From Laguncularia racemosa (taxonomy: Eukaryota; Streptophyta; Magnoliopsida; Myrtales; Combretaceae): a DNA stretch of 64,000 nucleotides. The translations under genes and the position numbers were made by a program. The notes beneath the pieces were generated by a model. The model saw only the letters and a program-made list of their open reading frames with translations. It ran no database searches and was not told the DNA's origin. This document shows, one piece after another, positions 21,589 to 33,369 of the stretch; positions within the stretch are counted from its first letter, which is position 1, and each line of letters starts with the position of its first letter. The stretch covers positions 275,112 through 339,111 of the forward strand of contig JBBMOL010000224.1 of NCBI GenBank assembly GCA_037954665.1. The letters run 5' to 3'.

Positions 21589-22524
21589 TGGTCCATTTAC
21601 TTTACTAAATAGAATAGGTTTATAATGAAATAACTATTATGATGAATTGGTATTATAATGTTTATTTGCATACAATGGAATTGGGATTAAATTATTTATT
21701 TGAAGGAATAAATGAAGAAATAAAAATGAAATAATAAATAGAATAACAAAACTATCCTTAAATGTTGATAGATAATATTAAAGTTTGAAATTGGATTACA
21801 TGATTATAACGAAACTATCCAAAAACAATAAAAAAATATGCAGTAACTGGTAGGGAAAAAGAATAAAAAGTATACAGTAATTGGTAAAAAAAAAACGAAA
21901 CGACCCAGAACAATGGTAGCAGGAAAAAAATAAAAAATAAAAAACCAACTACAACCAACAGATACAACAACTGAGGCTCGGTTTAATGAAAACGTAAAGC
22001 ATACGGTGTTGTTGTTTGTTCCACGGTGCTAGGCTGCGAAGGAGACGACGATAGGGAACCATCGGCGACTTGGTTTGGGTAGCTACCTTGCGAGTGTTGA
22101 CATCTATTCCACGGTGTTGACGTCTCCACTGATCGACGGTGCTGGGTTACGAAGGAGACGACACTGCTCTATGGTGTTAATGTCTCCATTGATCGACGGT
22201 GCTGGGCTGTGGAGGAGACAACACTGTTCCACGGTGTTGATGTCTCCACTAATCGACAAAGCAAGCGACGACGGGTAGCCACCAATGATGGGATCTCCAC
22301 GGAAAAATCTGCACAGCTCTCCTTTCCTCCAAATCTAATGGTGATTTGCTTTGGGGAAAAATGACTCTAAATAGGCATTACAAAGGTTTTGCTAGAGAAT
22401 GCTTATTTGATTAGTGAAGTAATTGCTATTCCAATTCGATTCACAATTTCGTGCATTCATAATAGCTATTCCATATGTAATAAGTCCATAATAGAATTTC
22501 AATTACGGTGAGGTAAATATAACC
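21589..22524. mobile_element. PIF/Harbinger-like non-autonomous DNA transposon
   Basis: A 936-bp insertion flanked by TAA trinucleotides at 21,586-21,588 and 22,525-22,527. The termini are related inverted repeats: GGTCCATTTACTTTAC on the left and GGTTATATTTACCTCAC read in from the right. The related repeat at 28,180 shows the empty site CACACTAAAAG. Just inside the ends are ATTCC/GGAAT-rich sequences often seen in such elements. No transposase frame; the interior holds a 60-bp minisatellite. Confidence 0.8.
22020..22260. repeat. 60-bp tandem repeat inside the PIF-like element
   Basis: About three and a half copies of a 60-bp unit built on CTCCACTGATCGACGGTGCT and GGAGACGACACTG. Equivalent positions are 22,113, 22,173 and 22,233. 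Because 60 is divisible by three, one frame (22,075-22,278) stays open with a 20-residue repeat containing SPLIDGAGL. I regard this frame as incidental. Confidence 0.85.
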
Positions 22525-22736
22525 TAAAAACATAGAGAATTCACAACTCTCTCCTTCAAATCAATAGCAACCAATCATTCATATATCTCAATCAACATCA
22601 TAGTAACAATCACATTAAATTTACATTTCAATTCAATAGGTAAAGTAGGATTTGTGTTTATAAAGATTGAATTCATTGTCATAGTTTAGTCACTTACTAT
22701 ATAAGTAATTGGTTGTATTCTATGTTGATATGCAAC

Positions 22737-24240
22737 TATGTTGATATGCTTAAAGTGTATCTTTTCTTATAGTAATTCTTTAAGTGTTATTATGTATTTG
22801 ATTAATTATTTTATTTCATGGTCATAAATAAATCCATATTTTCTTATTAGGGCAATTTAATTTCTCTATTTTCTATGGAAGCAGTGCATCTAGTATATCG
22901 GTTTTTGTGTATGTATGCATATTTTGAACATGTTTATTTATTTAGGAAAATTTGTAAAAATATTACCTATGTTTTGGTAATTTTGCAAACTTATGAGATG
23001 TATTTTATCATTGTGTTAATGTTAATTAAGAGACATATATTAGTTGGTCATTCAAATAATATAATTAAAAATAATAAAAATGTATGAAATTAGAATAAGA
23101 AAAAAAAACGTTGAGAAAATAAAATCAAACCCCAACTAAGCAACATTTGACCACCTCATGGCTAGGGGTAGCTAACCATTGTGTGACCTTTTGTTAGGTG
23201 GTGATCACTAGCCCTTAGCTATGGAGTAGCTAGCGACAACTTCATTAGCATGGTGAATAGTAATCTACCTATAAAACTTTAAAAGAAGGGCAAAAAAGAA
23301 AAAGAAAGAAAAGTGTTGTCAAGTTTGAAATTTATGGATTTTTTTTAACCTTTTAGGAAACCCATTTTAGGGAGGTCGCACAACCCTTAGCGTGATGAAT
23401 GGCCACCTATTATTGTTAGTGGTTTGAAACCGACCACACAATGCACATTGCTCCAACCAAGGCCTAGTAATGACCGCCACCACCTTAGGGATGCCATGGC
23501 TTCTCCAAGTGGTTGTCCATCCCTTAACCTTGAGGTAGCTAGAAATATGAGTTAGGGTTTTGAAATGAAGTTTTCTTTTTTTTTTTTAATATGTTTTTGT
23601 AAATAATTTTCTGTAACTTTCAGTAAATTTTTATTTATAATTAAATTTAATTCATAATATTGTTTTATTAAATTCATTATTGTGGATCAAATATAAGTCG
23701 ACATGTGTTCCTTGAATAGCATTAATATATAGTAATAAAACACAGATAATATATTTGTTGAAGGAGAAAATGCCGGCGATGAGTTTACAAAAAGACCTAG
23801 CAACTAGTTATGTTTTTTAAATTTTCTCATTTATTAATAATTAAGATATATTTGGGCTTAATAGAAAGTGTGTGTGATACATATAACGCCAAGACGATGG
23901 AAATCAATTACAATAAAATTATCCTTGCGTCTTTTTTCTGGAGATAAAGTTCAATGAGTGTCGGAATCCGCGTCGTCTATTCCAACAAAATTCAGCAAAC
24001 TTAGGTTTATTACAAAGGTTACCAAATCCCTATCCTCTCTAATGGCATTACTTATTATTAGCTAATAAATTATGTAATGAATCAGTCAAGGGAAAATAAT
24101 AGGAATTTCCTACCGGAAACCCTCTTTGGCTAGACGTCCATGGACGTGAGATTTGAGCTACCTGTACTTGGCCGGAGGCTAATGGTTGGTTCGGTCATTT
24201 ACTTTTTTTTCCGTTATAGTAAAATTGATTAAAACCTGTC
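22737..24240 (+). repeat. Direct duplication, copy 2 (uninterrupted)
   Basis: Second copy of the repeat at 12,078-12,570 plus 18,711-19,760. At 23,222-23,226 the sequence TATGG continues directly without Gypsy-1, giving the empty site. No coding capacity. Confidence 0.85.
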
Positions 24241-25019
24241 ATATTATGTATGCATTTTTTATATGGTAATTATATTACGTGTTAAATTAATAAAAATTAT
24301 AGGTTTATAATAGCTAAACAAAAATTTAGAAAAAATATTTACACTTAGAATAATTTAAATAACCTAATCATAAAATTTTGTATAAAAATACTGTAGTTAA
24401 TACCCTCAACTAAATTACTGCATGCGTCAAGCGAACATGAAAGACTCGATTTTTCCCTACGATATAAAATCCCCCTACTAGCCAAACCAATCCTTATCCA
24501 TATTTTATTTTTCTATTTCCTTTGCAATAATCAACAAGAGAGGGAGAAAGGAAAAAAGGAAATAGGAAATAGAAAATAGAAAAAGGAAAAAGGAAAAAAA
24601 AGGAAAAGAAAAGTATAAATTCCACATACGACGTCTGAATTGTAATTTAGGACTATTAATGCAATACCACACTTGTACAATAAATTTTCAATTTCAAAAT
24701 TTAGATACAATTTAAAAAATAAATGTAAAACCAAAGTTTAAAGTGTAGAAAATAGTAGAAATCACTAGGAATATAAAAGATATGATGATTTTAGCACAAA
24801 TAGTAAACAATAGCATTATTTTCTTAGACATTAGGAGAAAAATTTGACCCATTGCAACTACCCCAAGACTATTTTGCTTTGTAAAAAAAATGAGATCCAG
24901 ATAAGTGGAAACTCTATAATATACTGCATTGTTTATATTGTGTATAAAATATATAAATAAGTAAATATATATATATATATATATTGCTATATTTCATTAT
25001 TGCTTTTGTTGTTATAGTG

Positions 25020-26310
25020 CCCCGTGTGTGTGCATATTGGTGTGTTTTTCTAGCGGGGTTGTGTGAGTATGAGTACACTTCAACGGATGTGTTTATATAG
25101 ATGCTTTATTCCCATTAGGTTGCAAAATAGGGAAGCATGTGGTGATGTGTGAATATTCTGTGTGATGTGTGTATGTTCTGTATGTGTGTGCATGTGCTAC
25201 AAATTACTCTGTGTGTGTGTGTGTGCGCTTCCATAGAATGTTCTATGTTGGGCGAGCTATGTGTAAATGTGTGCTTATGGTGCTCTGTGTGTGTTTATGT
25301 GTTCTCTATGTGTGCGTGTGCTTGTAGGGATGTGATAGTGTGTTGTGGGAGCTAGTGTGTGCAATAATGTAGTGTGTGTAGGTGTGTACTACAGAAGTGT
25401 GCATGTGTGCTTGTGGTGTTGTAGTGAACGTATTATGTGTGATGCTATTGTGTGTGTGTGATGTTGTAGTGTGTCATGCTCTATGTGTGTGTGATGCTGT
25501 AGTGTGTACATGTCCGTATATGATGTTGCTATGTGTGTGTGCCCTTGTGTGATGCTTTTAGTGCATGGTGCTCTGCTTGTGTGTGAGTGATTGTTGTGTG
25601 TTCATGGAATGCATGCTTAGTTGTATGCGTGTTGTGCATGTCTAGTGAGTGTGTGTATATGCTTGTGTGTTGTTTCATGTGTGTAGGTGTGTGTTGGTGT
25701 GTGCAGTTGTAGGCATGCATGGTGCAAAGTTTTTTTTTCTTATTTTGTGTGTGTTCATGGTATGCGAGGATGTGCATGTGGTATAGCAGATTATATGCGT
25801 GGTATGCGTAAGTTTCTGGTGCATGTCATCTATGTGTTTTGCATGTGCACGTGATTGTTTGGCAAGAGTATGAGTGGCTAATGTGTGTGCATGGAATACG
25901 TGATCTATGTGTGCATGTTTGCATGCTATGTGTACGCATAGAATATGTGTTTTGTATGTGGGTATGCGAATGGTAGATGCCATGGAGGGTGTATGCGTGG
26001 TGTGCAGGTGCTAATGACGTATGTGTGTAGCATGTGATCATGTTGTGGTGTGATGATGGTGTATACATGCATGCTATTGGGGTTGTGTTGTGTTTGTTTG
26101 TGTTGCCATAGAGTTGTGCTTCAGGTGTGTGCGTGTTTACTATATAGTGCGTCTATGTGTTGCTATGGTGTTGTGTTATGTATGCGTGTGTGCTATATGG
26201 TGTAGTATGTTTGCATAAACTGTGGAAGAGAGGGTTATGTGGGCATGTTGTGCGTGTGGGAGTGTGATTAAGATTAGGGGTGTGTGTGTGTGTGTATAAA
26301 TTAAAAAAAA
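25020..26310. repeat. TG-rich low-complexity tract of V3
   Basis: About 1.3 kb of imperfect (TG)n with ATGC and TATG interruptions. Open frames on either strand here are compositional artefacts. Confidence 0.9.
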
Positions 26311-26987
26311 AATGATATTATTTTTATGAGTTACTTTCATTGATTAGTTTGTCTTTGCATTATGAATTTTCTTGGTGTGTTTCCTATGATTTTAAATGCA
26401 TACAGTGTTATGTATCTTACTAATTGGTATGCAAATATACTTTGTTTAGTCACCTTGAAATAATTAATTAATTATTATACTTTGTTTGTATGATACATTA
26501 CATTACGATTGAAAGACATTTCTAATATAGGACATACGAGATAATCACGTAAGGATTAATGTTCTACAAACGATGAATTATGTAACTAAGGGGGTTGTTG
26601 CATCTTTGACAGAACCAAGTAAGAGAGTTTTGCATGTCCTTGAGGGTATGTGCTTAGTGTGCTGATTGACACCTAGAACCTTAAGACTTTTAAATTTTAA
26701 GATAATTAATAATGAAGAGATGGAAGATAAGTAGACTAAGATATCCGAGCACTGATAGTAATGAGAATCTCCAACCTAAGGTCAAGAGAGGCATTAAACC
26801 CTACACTTCACACTAGTTACCGAAAGACCATGTATGATGTTGCATTGCATACAGTTTGTTCATAGATGGCATATGTTTGATAAACTTGGTTATGTGTGTG
26901 TAGTATTGAGATATTACACTTTCATGCCATTGAGCAATAATAGCTTACCCCCTATAGATTTGATGATGTAGGTCGCAACTATGAGAA

Positions 26988-27041
26988 TCTATCAGGTAAA
27001 TGTATTGCCTAAGTATATCAGGTAAATGTATTGCCTAAGTA
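26988..27041. repeat. Short tandem duplication
   Basis: The phrase ATCAGGTAAATGTATTGCCT occurs twice in direct succession with a unit of about 26 bp. Confidence 0.85.
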
Positions 27042-27427
27042 AGTGAGATCTCAACATAAACTATTGGAATTAGGATTGATGAAAGAGGAATAGAGTAGAT
27101 AGCTCTTGCAAATTTTGTTAGATGATTGAATGGTTTAATCTTGTGAATATTTTAAATTGAATTAATAGGAGTTTAGCTTGTTATGTATTAGGACCTAAAT
27201 GAGTCTATCTTTGAAAAATATAGATCTCATATGAGATGTTAGATGTTGGATGTTCCATTTGTAAATAGAGAAATGTGAAATAAAAGTTAAGATAAGGCTT
27301 TATATCTTTTTATTTAAATTTTGATAGGTCAATTTGATATGATGATTTAGACACTTTGTAGTTACCTAATGGAAATTAGCTAACAGTAGCGGATTGTTAT
27401 GTTTAGAGTCCCCTATGGGATGTGACA

Positions 27428-28375
27428 TTATTATTAGTCATAAATCAAGTAGCACTCATTCACATTAAGTCATATCCCATCTTAAGCTTGTGCAGCTTTA
27501 CTTGTATAAGCAAATTGTTGAGGTGAGCACACATCATAACTTAATGATATAGAAGTGCAATAGTCTCAATACTATATGAGTACAGTTAAGTAATCAACCA
27601 TATGCTATGTATGAGTAACCATATTCTATACAATTATCACACACAATTTTTTTATAACGAGCATAAAGTCTAGTGTTTATTACCCTACCCTCCACCTTTG
27701 ACCTTGGTTTAGGAATAACAACTACCATTGGTGTCTAGGTCATCCAACAAGCGACACCCTTAACTTGATGCTTCAAGATGCCCTTATGTCTTTGTTCAAT
27801 ATGATCCTTAGCTTGATACCTTAAGATGCTCTTTAATCTTTCCTTGCTATGATCCTTAGCCTAATGCCTTAAGAACTACTTATGACATCCCTAGCCTGAT
27901 GCCTTAGGATTTATGCACATAAAACCCTTAACGATAGTCAGGACTCCAAGCTCCACTAAAAGCATCATGATTCTCAATGCCATTTAATTTGCAAATAATG
28001 GGATAAGGCTAGCTATCATGTCATCCTTTCCTACTATTATGTGACAATGTTAGCCTTTAAACTATGCAAAACTCAGTGTAATACATGTCAAGTTTTAACT
28101 TAACCAAATATCTTTATTTTAGTTTACTTTTAGGTGAGCAATCAATTATTATGCTAAAAAATAATTAACATTTCACACCACACTAAAAGCGTAGAGAATT
28201 CACAACTCTCTCCCTCAAGTCAATAGCAACCAATCATTCATATATCTAAATCAACATCATAGTAACAATCACATTAAATTTACATGTCAATTCAATAGGT
28301 AAAGTAGGATTTGTATTTATAAGCATTGAATTCATAGTCATAGTTTAATCACTAACTATATAAATAATTGGCTAT
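27428..28375 (-). mobile_element. LTR fragment V4, empty-site copy of V2
   Basis: Matches V2 (20,085-22,725) without its two DNA transposons. It abuts V3 in opposite orientation at 27,427/27,428. Confidence 0.65.
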
Positions 28376-31199
28376 GGAAATTTTGGGATTAACAAGTTGG
28401 TCAAGTTAAGTGTAGCTTTAAGTTTGTCTTGAAGATTGTTATTGAAGGTTGAGTTTCATTAGTGTTAATAAAGATTTGTCACTTCTTTTATGCAAGGAAA
28501 TGCTCAACTATACAAAAGGATGCTAAAGAAGTTCAAGCAAAAAACACACAAGGGGGTATGGCTCAAGCATCAAATCTTAGACAGTAAAAGAGCTGATGTA
28601 TTGCTAGTCTTGTGGCCGGTGGCTAGTTGGCTAAAGAAACTAGTAGTAGGCAATTTCTAGGTCATTATGTTTATATGAGAGGTGTAAAAAATGGTAGATC
28701 TTATACCATCATGACAGTTAAGTTTCCTCAACCTTCTAATCATACTATAACTTTATAAAACTTACAGAATCCTCATTTCAATTCCATTTTCATCACAATA
28801 TTAGTCATTCTAGGTTTAAACAAAGTAACAATAAACTAAATTTATAGAGTAATTGCAAAAAATAACACACATTATAGTAATTTATCAAATTTCCCACTCA
28901 CTTTGATCACTTGATTCACGGCTTAAAAAAATCCTCAGGAAGCTATGAAAAGTCAAACTCTTCATATGGAATCAAAGAACAACATGTTTAGCAGCAATAT
29001 CTAGTAGCTAAACTTATTGAAACTTTAGTAGAATCAAGTTTATGAAGTGTTCTTTAGCAAAACTTTCTAAATTAAACATTTTACATTCATTTCGCTTTGA
29101 CTTGAAACTTAATCCAAATGTTTACCTATGAAGATTGGTGTGGTTGTAAAGTATTCTTTACAATGATCATAATACCATTTGTGATTTTTGATTTAGAGAA
29201 AAATTGAAGAAATTATGAGCAATTGAAGTTCAAGGAAATAATAAACTTACAAGGTATGCTTTAAATGAGAGTGGGGGATAGTGATGATGAGGATAATACT
29301 AAGAGAGAGAAAATATTCCTTTATCTAAGGCTTAAGTAAATGAAAGTTTAGTTAGATAATCTTTGTCCTTTATTGGGTTTTACCAAATAAGAATCGTTTT
29401 TAATTATTTAGGTTATAATATTTTTAGACAAAATTTTACGTATAGCTTAAATAAAAATGTTAAATATAAATATATGCTTAAAATCTTTAATTTACTATCC
29501 TAAATCTATAAATTTTTAATTTCTTTTATTTATTTGTTATAATTACCTAATGGACCAAAAATTGACCCAACTCCCAAGTTTTAAATTTATTATTGTTTAA
29601 TATGAAGCTTTTATTATAATTAGACCATTAACCTAGCATTATTTACTATCGAATTTATGAGGTTTCTTAGTAATGAATGTCAATCTCCTCATTAAATAAT
29701 ATTTGGATTGACCCATTATATTCCACGTCATCATCATTCAATCATTGGACCTGATTTCTTAAGTAATTTAGATTCAATAATTTTGCAATAACTAATGGCA
29801 TATAAGTAACTCTAATCTTCATCAAGAGGTCATTGATATAGATTCTTAGTCTAAGAAAGTAATGAATTCTATCCTCACTAGACATCACCTTCTTTATACT
29901 TCATATTGTACTCAATAATTGTATTATTTACAATCTTAAATAAGAATATATTTAATTGAATCAAAATATGATGCTTTATATATAAAATACATAAAAGTTC
30001 TTTTTCATATAGATGAAGGAACAATAACATTGAACTATTGACTAGTTGATTCCTAAATTAACTTAATGTTAAGCATCTACATGTATAGCTTTCCATTTTT
30101 TTTTTTTAATCTGTTTATCATACTAACTTAATTCAATTCAAATGTTCTTGTCCCCTAAAAAAATACATCCAATTGTGGATTCTCACTAATGATATACATT
30201 TTTTATCGTTTCAAAAATAATCTAAATAATTCATAAAATGTTATTGTAAAATATATACAAGCAAAATTATATTAAAAAAAAAAAAAGATTGCCTATGATG
30301 CATCCGCACTTCGATTGGGGGTTTTATGGAGTCTCTTAACACTTTGTCCGATTGAGTTTGCGTGCCGACATGTGAGAAGAATGTCATCTTTAAAAATGAA
30401 TGGAAAAAAAAAAATAATAACGCCAAAATGTGCGTAGAACATACCATATAGGAGTGTTCTAAAGTGTCAATTACTTTGATGGCATATGATTGTACTTTTT
30501 CTTTTTGACAATTTAAGTAATCATAATGTTACCCGTTGAAAGCTTTCAACTATTATTTATTTCCTCAGTCCTATCCTATTTTCTTATAACCTTCTTTTGT
30601 CCTCAGCTTTGCTAAAATCTTCTACTTCATTGGTGTATCGCTAGCAATAAATGTTCAATTTGTTGACATTCCAATACTGTGTACTAGTTGTCATAATTTG
30701 GAGTAGGACCAAGTCACTAATTTCTTATCAATTTTTTAAAGTTTATGGCTCTATAAAAGCTCATGTGATGTCTTGACTCTTATAAATTTTTAGTTGGTAG
30801 TGTCACTATATTTTCAGTTAATTCTTTTGTTATTTATAATTGTTTGGGAGCTTATATAAGAAAAATATGAACAAATGTATAAATTACAATAACATACATA
30901 AACATCTTTCTTCTTTTTTTTTTTATCCTATATTAAAACGTGTTGTGTCATATTTTTGTAAATATTGTTGTGTCACCTGTCAACATATTAGTATCCAATT
31001 ATTTGTGTTTTTGCATTATAGAAACTTACCTTTTATTAATGATATTCATACATTAAGTACATTAAGATTACTTTAACATATTGTGCATAAATAACAATCC
31101 TCTATTGAAAAAATTACAAAAATATAAACTTAATTAAACTATAGGATAAAAATAATTGAAAATTACATAAATTAAAATGGAAAAAATACCATTAAAAAA
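28376..31199. other. AT-rich DNA without recognised feature
   Basis: No gene, LTR border or strong repeat that I can support. Poly-A and poly-T runs occur near 30,095, 30,270 and 30,405. Open frames are short and compositionally biased. Confidence 0.4.
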
Positions 31200-31619
31200 A
31201 AAACGAGTTTAAACCTTAACGCACATTTCCAGCCCCCGGAGATTAATTTGCCTTTTTGATCGGTGACAATCTAAGCGATTCAAGCTGTAACCTTCTTGTC
31301 GAATCTGTCTTATTAAGGTATGAAAGCAAGACAGAGCAAATGAAAAATGGATGTAAATCGATTAACTAAACACAAAATGAAAACAGACAAAACCTTTGAG
31401 AGAAATTGAAAGGTGATAAAAGACCACTACTGCTTCTTGCCGCCCAGCCAAAGGCCATTCATGCGGGTGCTCGTTTATTGTCATTCTTTTTTCTGTCGTT
31501 GGGGCTGGCTGGAATTATGGGTTTGGAATTGAACAGAGTTATTATCATCATCGTTATCTGCCACTTTCTATTTTTTTTTCCATTTTCTGTAATTTTTAAT
31601 TAATTTATTATTATATTAC
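31200..31619. other. Slightly GC-richer island, unassigned
   Basis: A 65-codon frame at 31,406-31,603 begins MKGDKRPLLLLAAQ and continues into a hydrophobic stretch. No domain is recognised and neighbouring frames are closed. It could be a first-exon relic or chance. Confidence 0.25.
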
Positions 31620-31900
31620 TCCATTTAATTTATTTAATACAATTATTTTATTAGAATAATTATTTAAATCCAATCATAAGCGAACAAATGTCTCTTGAGT
31701 AGCATTAACATATATAGTAACGAAACATAGGTCATGTAATTGTAAAAAGAAAAAACAAAATCCTGAGTTTGCAAAAAATGCCAAAACACATATCATGTTT
31801 TTGTAATTTTTTCTTTTTATATTATCAAAAAGAAAATAAGTGGATGAGGACAATTTTATAGTACAATAACTTAAAAGTGACTATATTGTATAATCACTTT
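31620..31900 (+). repeat. Diverged third relative of the direct duplication
   Basis: Weak resemblance to 19,040-19,200 and 23,680-23,820 through CTTGAGTAGCATTAACATAT and the spacing of GAGTTTGCAAAAA. Confidence 0.4.
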
Positions 31901-33369
31901 TTTATTATTAACAACCTTTGTTTACTATAATTTATGGTGATTTGTTTTCAAAGAAGGAAAGACCATCAACAGCACCCATGAAGTTGTCAATAGCTCTCAT
32001 GAAGGTTGCCAACAACTCCCTAAAGCTATCAATAGCTTCTTTTTTCTTTTTTCTTTTTTACTATTGACAAATCTTATTTTTATTATAATTTGGGATATTT
32101 TACTATAAACTAAAAGTTAGAATTACTCAATGGATGAAAGCAAAAGGCAAGTATTAAACAAAATTGATGTTAAATTTTTATTTAATGAATGATTATGGTT
32201 CACAATAGTTATAGACCTATTTATATGACATTATTATGTGCCTATCAAAACTAAATGCTTAACAAAGTAACTTATACAATAGAAAAAGCTAATGAATAGG
32301 GTAAGGCCCTTATAATCTAATAGCATGATTGCTTAACTTTCAGTTTTGAAAAAAAAAATAAATAAACAACCTTTATGAAAAAATTTAAAGGATATATTCA
32401 CTCATTCCATCCGCATGAGACCTTTTGTTGGGGTGTGCAAAAACCCTATTGTAGAGGACAATTATCCATACCCTATTCAACTAAAAAGGTTCTAAGTGAG
32501 TATTAAGGATCAATACAAATTTTGGGTATTGAGTTTTTGAAATTTGCTTTCATAGAGTAAGATATGAGTATGATATTGTCAAACTCTATATGTTGTATCC
32601 AAACTAAAGTTTTATATTCTATGGTATGTAAGGTACAATTTTTAAAATATTTTGTACCCATATTGTAAAATTTATCAAATAAAATAACATACATTAGTAA
32701 ATGAAAAAAAAAACCCTTATATTTTACAAGTTAAGAAAAAAATAAAAACAATATTATATTTATGTTAAAGAAAGGTCTAAGTCTAATACAACCTCTAAAC
32801 CTAAAGCCTGTCGTGTCTCTTTAAATAACAATTTTCATTCCAATTTGCTACAAGTTCCATAGATATTGTTTAATATTACATAAACTTGAAATAGTGAAGA
32901 AAGAAAAATTTTAAGATAATTTTCATTCCAATGTGCTATAGGTTGTATAGATTTTGTTTAATATCACATAAACTTGAAACAATGAAGAAAGAAATTTTTT
33001 TTCTTTTTTAATATAATAGGTTTTACTATAGGTTCAATAAGTTTTGATATACTACAAGTTTAATAGATTTTACATATGGAAGAATATATAATATCAAATA
33101 TAAATTACTTATTCATTATTACATACAATTGAAATTCATGGCAATTTACAAGTTCTAAAGGATACCTTGTACCTAACTTTACAGGTATTGGTTCTAAAAT
33201 CTTACAAAGTAGATTTTGACTTCAAATTTTGAGAGATGATACCTTAAAGGATATGAGTAGGACTTATAACCTATCTATCATGTATCCATTCACTCTAATG
33301 CTTTGATCTCACCATATAATCCTTTGCTCATTAAAAACTATCACATTGGTTAAGGTTAGGTAGAGTCAA
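31901..33369. other. AT-rich spacer with one tandem duplication
   Basis: Apart from the 88-bp tandem pair at 32,830-33,005, nothing is recognised. Confidence 0.4.
32830..33005. repeat. 88-bp tandem duplication
   Basis: Two diverged head-to-tail copies starting AATTTTCATTCCAAT at 32,830 and 32,918, each ending in ACTTGAAA...GAAGAAAGAAA. Confidence 0.85.

Larger units (their letters stand above)
20085..22725 (-). mobile_element. LTR fragment V2, host of two small DNA transposons
   Basis: Matches 27,428-28,375 on the same strand. Shared phrases include ATTAGTCATAAATCAAGTAG, CCTAATGCCTTAAGAAC and AGAGAATTCACAACTCTCTCC. It differs by two clean insertions at 20,379-21,113 and 21,589-22,524. A looser resemblance to the reverse complement of the Gypsy-2 LTR (44,940-45,500) suggests it is an old long LTR of that superfamily. 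Confidence 0.6.
24241..27427 (+). mobile_element. LTR fragment V3, related to the Gypsy-2 LTR
   Basis: Same order and orientation as the Gypsy-2 5' LTR: A/T-rich start with AATATTTACACTTAGAATAA, a TATA-like GATATAAAATCC near 24,461, a purine tract, a TA run, a TG-rich tract, the block CAACCTAAGGTCAAGAG near 26,772, and the end CTATGGGATGTGACA at 27,427. The left border is approximate. Confidence 0.65.

Noticed and set aside
22075..22278. Repeat protein with a 20-residue unit
   Set aside because: The frame is open only because the minisatellite period is 60 bp, and it sits in a non-autonomous DNA transposon without coding signals.
25529..26068. Thr/His-rich proteins of 80-102 codons
   Set aside because: Antisense reading of the TG-rich tract in an LTR fragment; compositional artefact.
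31406..31603. Small membrane protein gene
   Set aside because: A hydrophobic 65-codon frame with no homologue recognised, no flanking exon structure and a weak start context.
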